Assembly: GCA_947628925.1 (NCBI GenBank)
Contig: CANRBU010000064.1
Location: forward strand, 1-6,488
Source of the DNA: an uncultured Clostridia bacterium
Lineage (GTDB): Bacteria > Bacillota > Clostridia > TANB77 > CAG-508
Direction: 5' to 3'
Length of the DNA stretch: 6,488 bases
Position 1 is the first letter of the stretch; every line of letters starts with the position of its first letter. Below the pieces are notes generated by a model that saw nothing but the letters and a program-made list of their open reading frames with translations, was not told where the DNA came from and did not search any database. This document shows positions 6,166 to 6,488 of the stretch, in pieces. A program made the translations under genes and the position numbers.

Positions 6166-6488
6166 TTATTTTAATTTTCCGTAATACATATCACTAAAGA
6201 TGCCACCTTTTTCAATCAATTCATCATATTTTCCAGATTCTTCAATTTTTCCTTTATTCAAAACTATAATCTTATCGCAGTTCTTCAAAGTTGTTAATCT
6301 ATGTGCAATTGATATAATAGTAGTATTATTTTCTTTTTGCAATTTTTCTATTTCTGTTTGAATATGTTTTTCTGATGTGTTATCTAAAGCTGATGTTGCT
6401 TCATCTAATATTAAAATTTTAGGTTTTCTTAAGAATATTCTAGCAATTGCTATTCTTTGCCTTTGTCCACCTGATAAATTGTTTCCAC
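6166..6488 (-). CDS. ABC exporter, C-terminal part of the ATP-binding domain (partial, 5' end outside window)
   Basis: About 107 codons of the end of an ABC transporter gene; the start lies beyond base 6488. The translation opens with GNNLSGGQRQRIAIARIF, the ABC signature motif in the form usual for exporters with a fused membrane domain (MsbA/MdlB/HlyB-like). It continues with the Walker B and D-loop segment ILILDEATSALD, then the H-switch histidine in IISIAHRLTTL, and ends with a typical exporter tail (IVLNKGKIEESGKYDELIEKGG). The protein would couple ATP hydrolysis to export across the cytoplasmic membrane. The substrate cannot be told from this fragment. The gene stops at TAA and is followed 2 bases later by a strong hairpin terminator, so it is the last gene of its own transcript. 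The family assignment is sure; the fused membrane domain is inferred from the motif style. Confidence 0.93.
   Translation of the reverse strand, partial: GNNLSGGQRQRIAIARIFLRKPKILILDEATSALDNTSEKHIQTEIEKLQKENNTTIISIAHRLTTLKNCDKIIVLNKGKIEESGKYDELIEKGGIFSDMYYGKLK

Noticed and set aside
1..6488. CRISPR array, tRNA genes, insertion sequence or phage attachment site
   Set aside because: I saw no regularly spaced direct repeats, tRNA-like cloverleaf, transposase frame or flanking target duplications on either strand.

Overview
The window is very AT-rich and every protein gene lies on the minus strand. Short intergenic gaps, purine-rich ribosome binding sites, strong sigma-A-type promoters and the families present (WhiA, HemW, PrmC, Firmicutes-type 6S RNA, TetR) point to a low-GC Firmicute, probably a clostridium-like anaerobe. 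Species cannot be named from the sequence. Reading frames end at TAA or TAG and remain open under the standard code.

In transcription order (high to low coordinates) the layout is as follows. The 3' end of an ABC exporter gene (6166-6488) closes with a strong hairpin terminator (6127-6164). A sigma-A-like promoter (5955-5983) then drives a 6S RNA gene (about 5733-5947). A second good promoter (5684-5712) drives a tight run of genes: prmC (release-factor glutamine methyltransferase, carrying a one-base frameshift), whiA, hemW, a condensation/alcohol-acetyltransferase-like protein and a six-helix membrane protein resembling DUF6320. Gaps are 37, 49, 27 and 16 bases, and I see no terminator between them, so they probably form one operon. 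A TetR-family regulator follows with its own promoter (733-761). The first 88 bases hold only possible control sequence for a gene beyond the window.

The operon joins core functions (release-factor modification, WhiA, the heme chaperone HemW) to a two-gene accessory module: a predicted acyltransferase plus a small polytopic membrane protein. That pair is the best candidate here for an undescribed system, perhaps acting on a lipid or another membrane-associated acceptor, but the sequence does not give the substrate. The other points worth a second look are the sharply bounded prmC frameshift, located at the only in-frame CGG codon I could find, the 6S gene directly upstream of prmC, and a plus-strand promoter that fires straight into the 6127-6164 hairpin and could make an RNA of about 50 nt.
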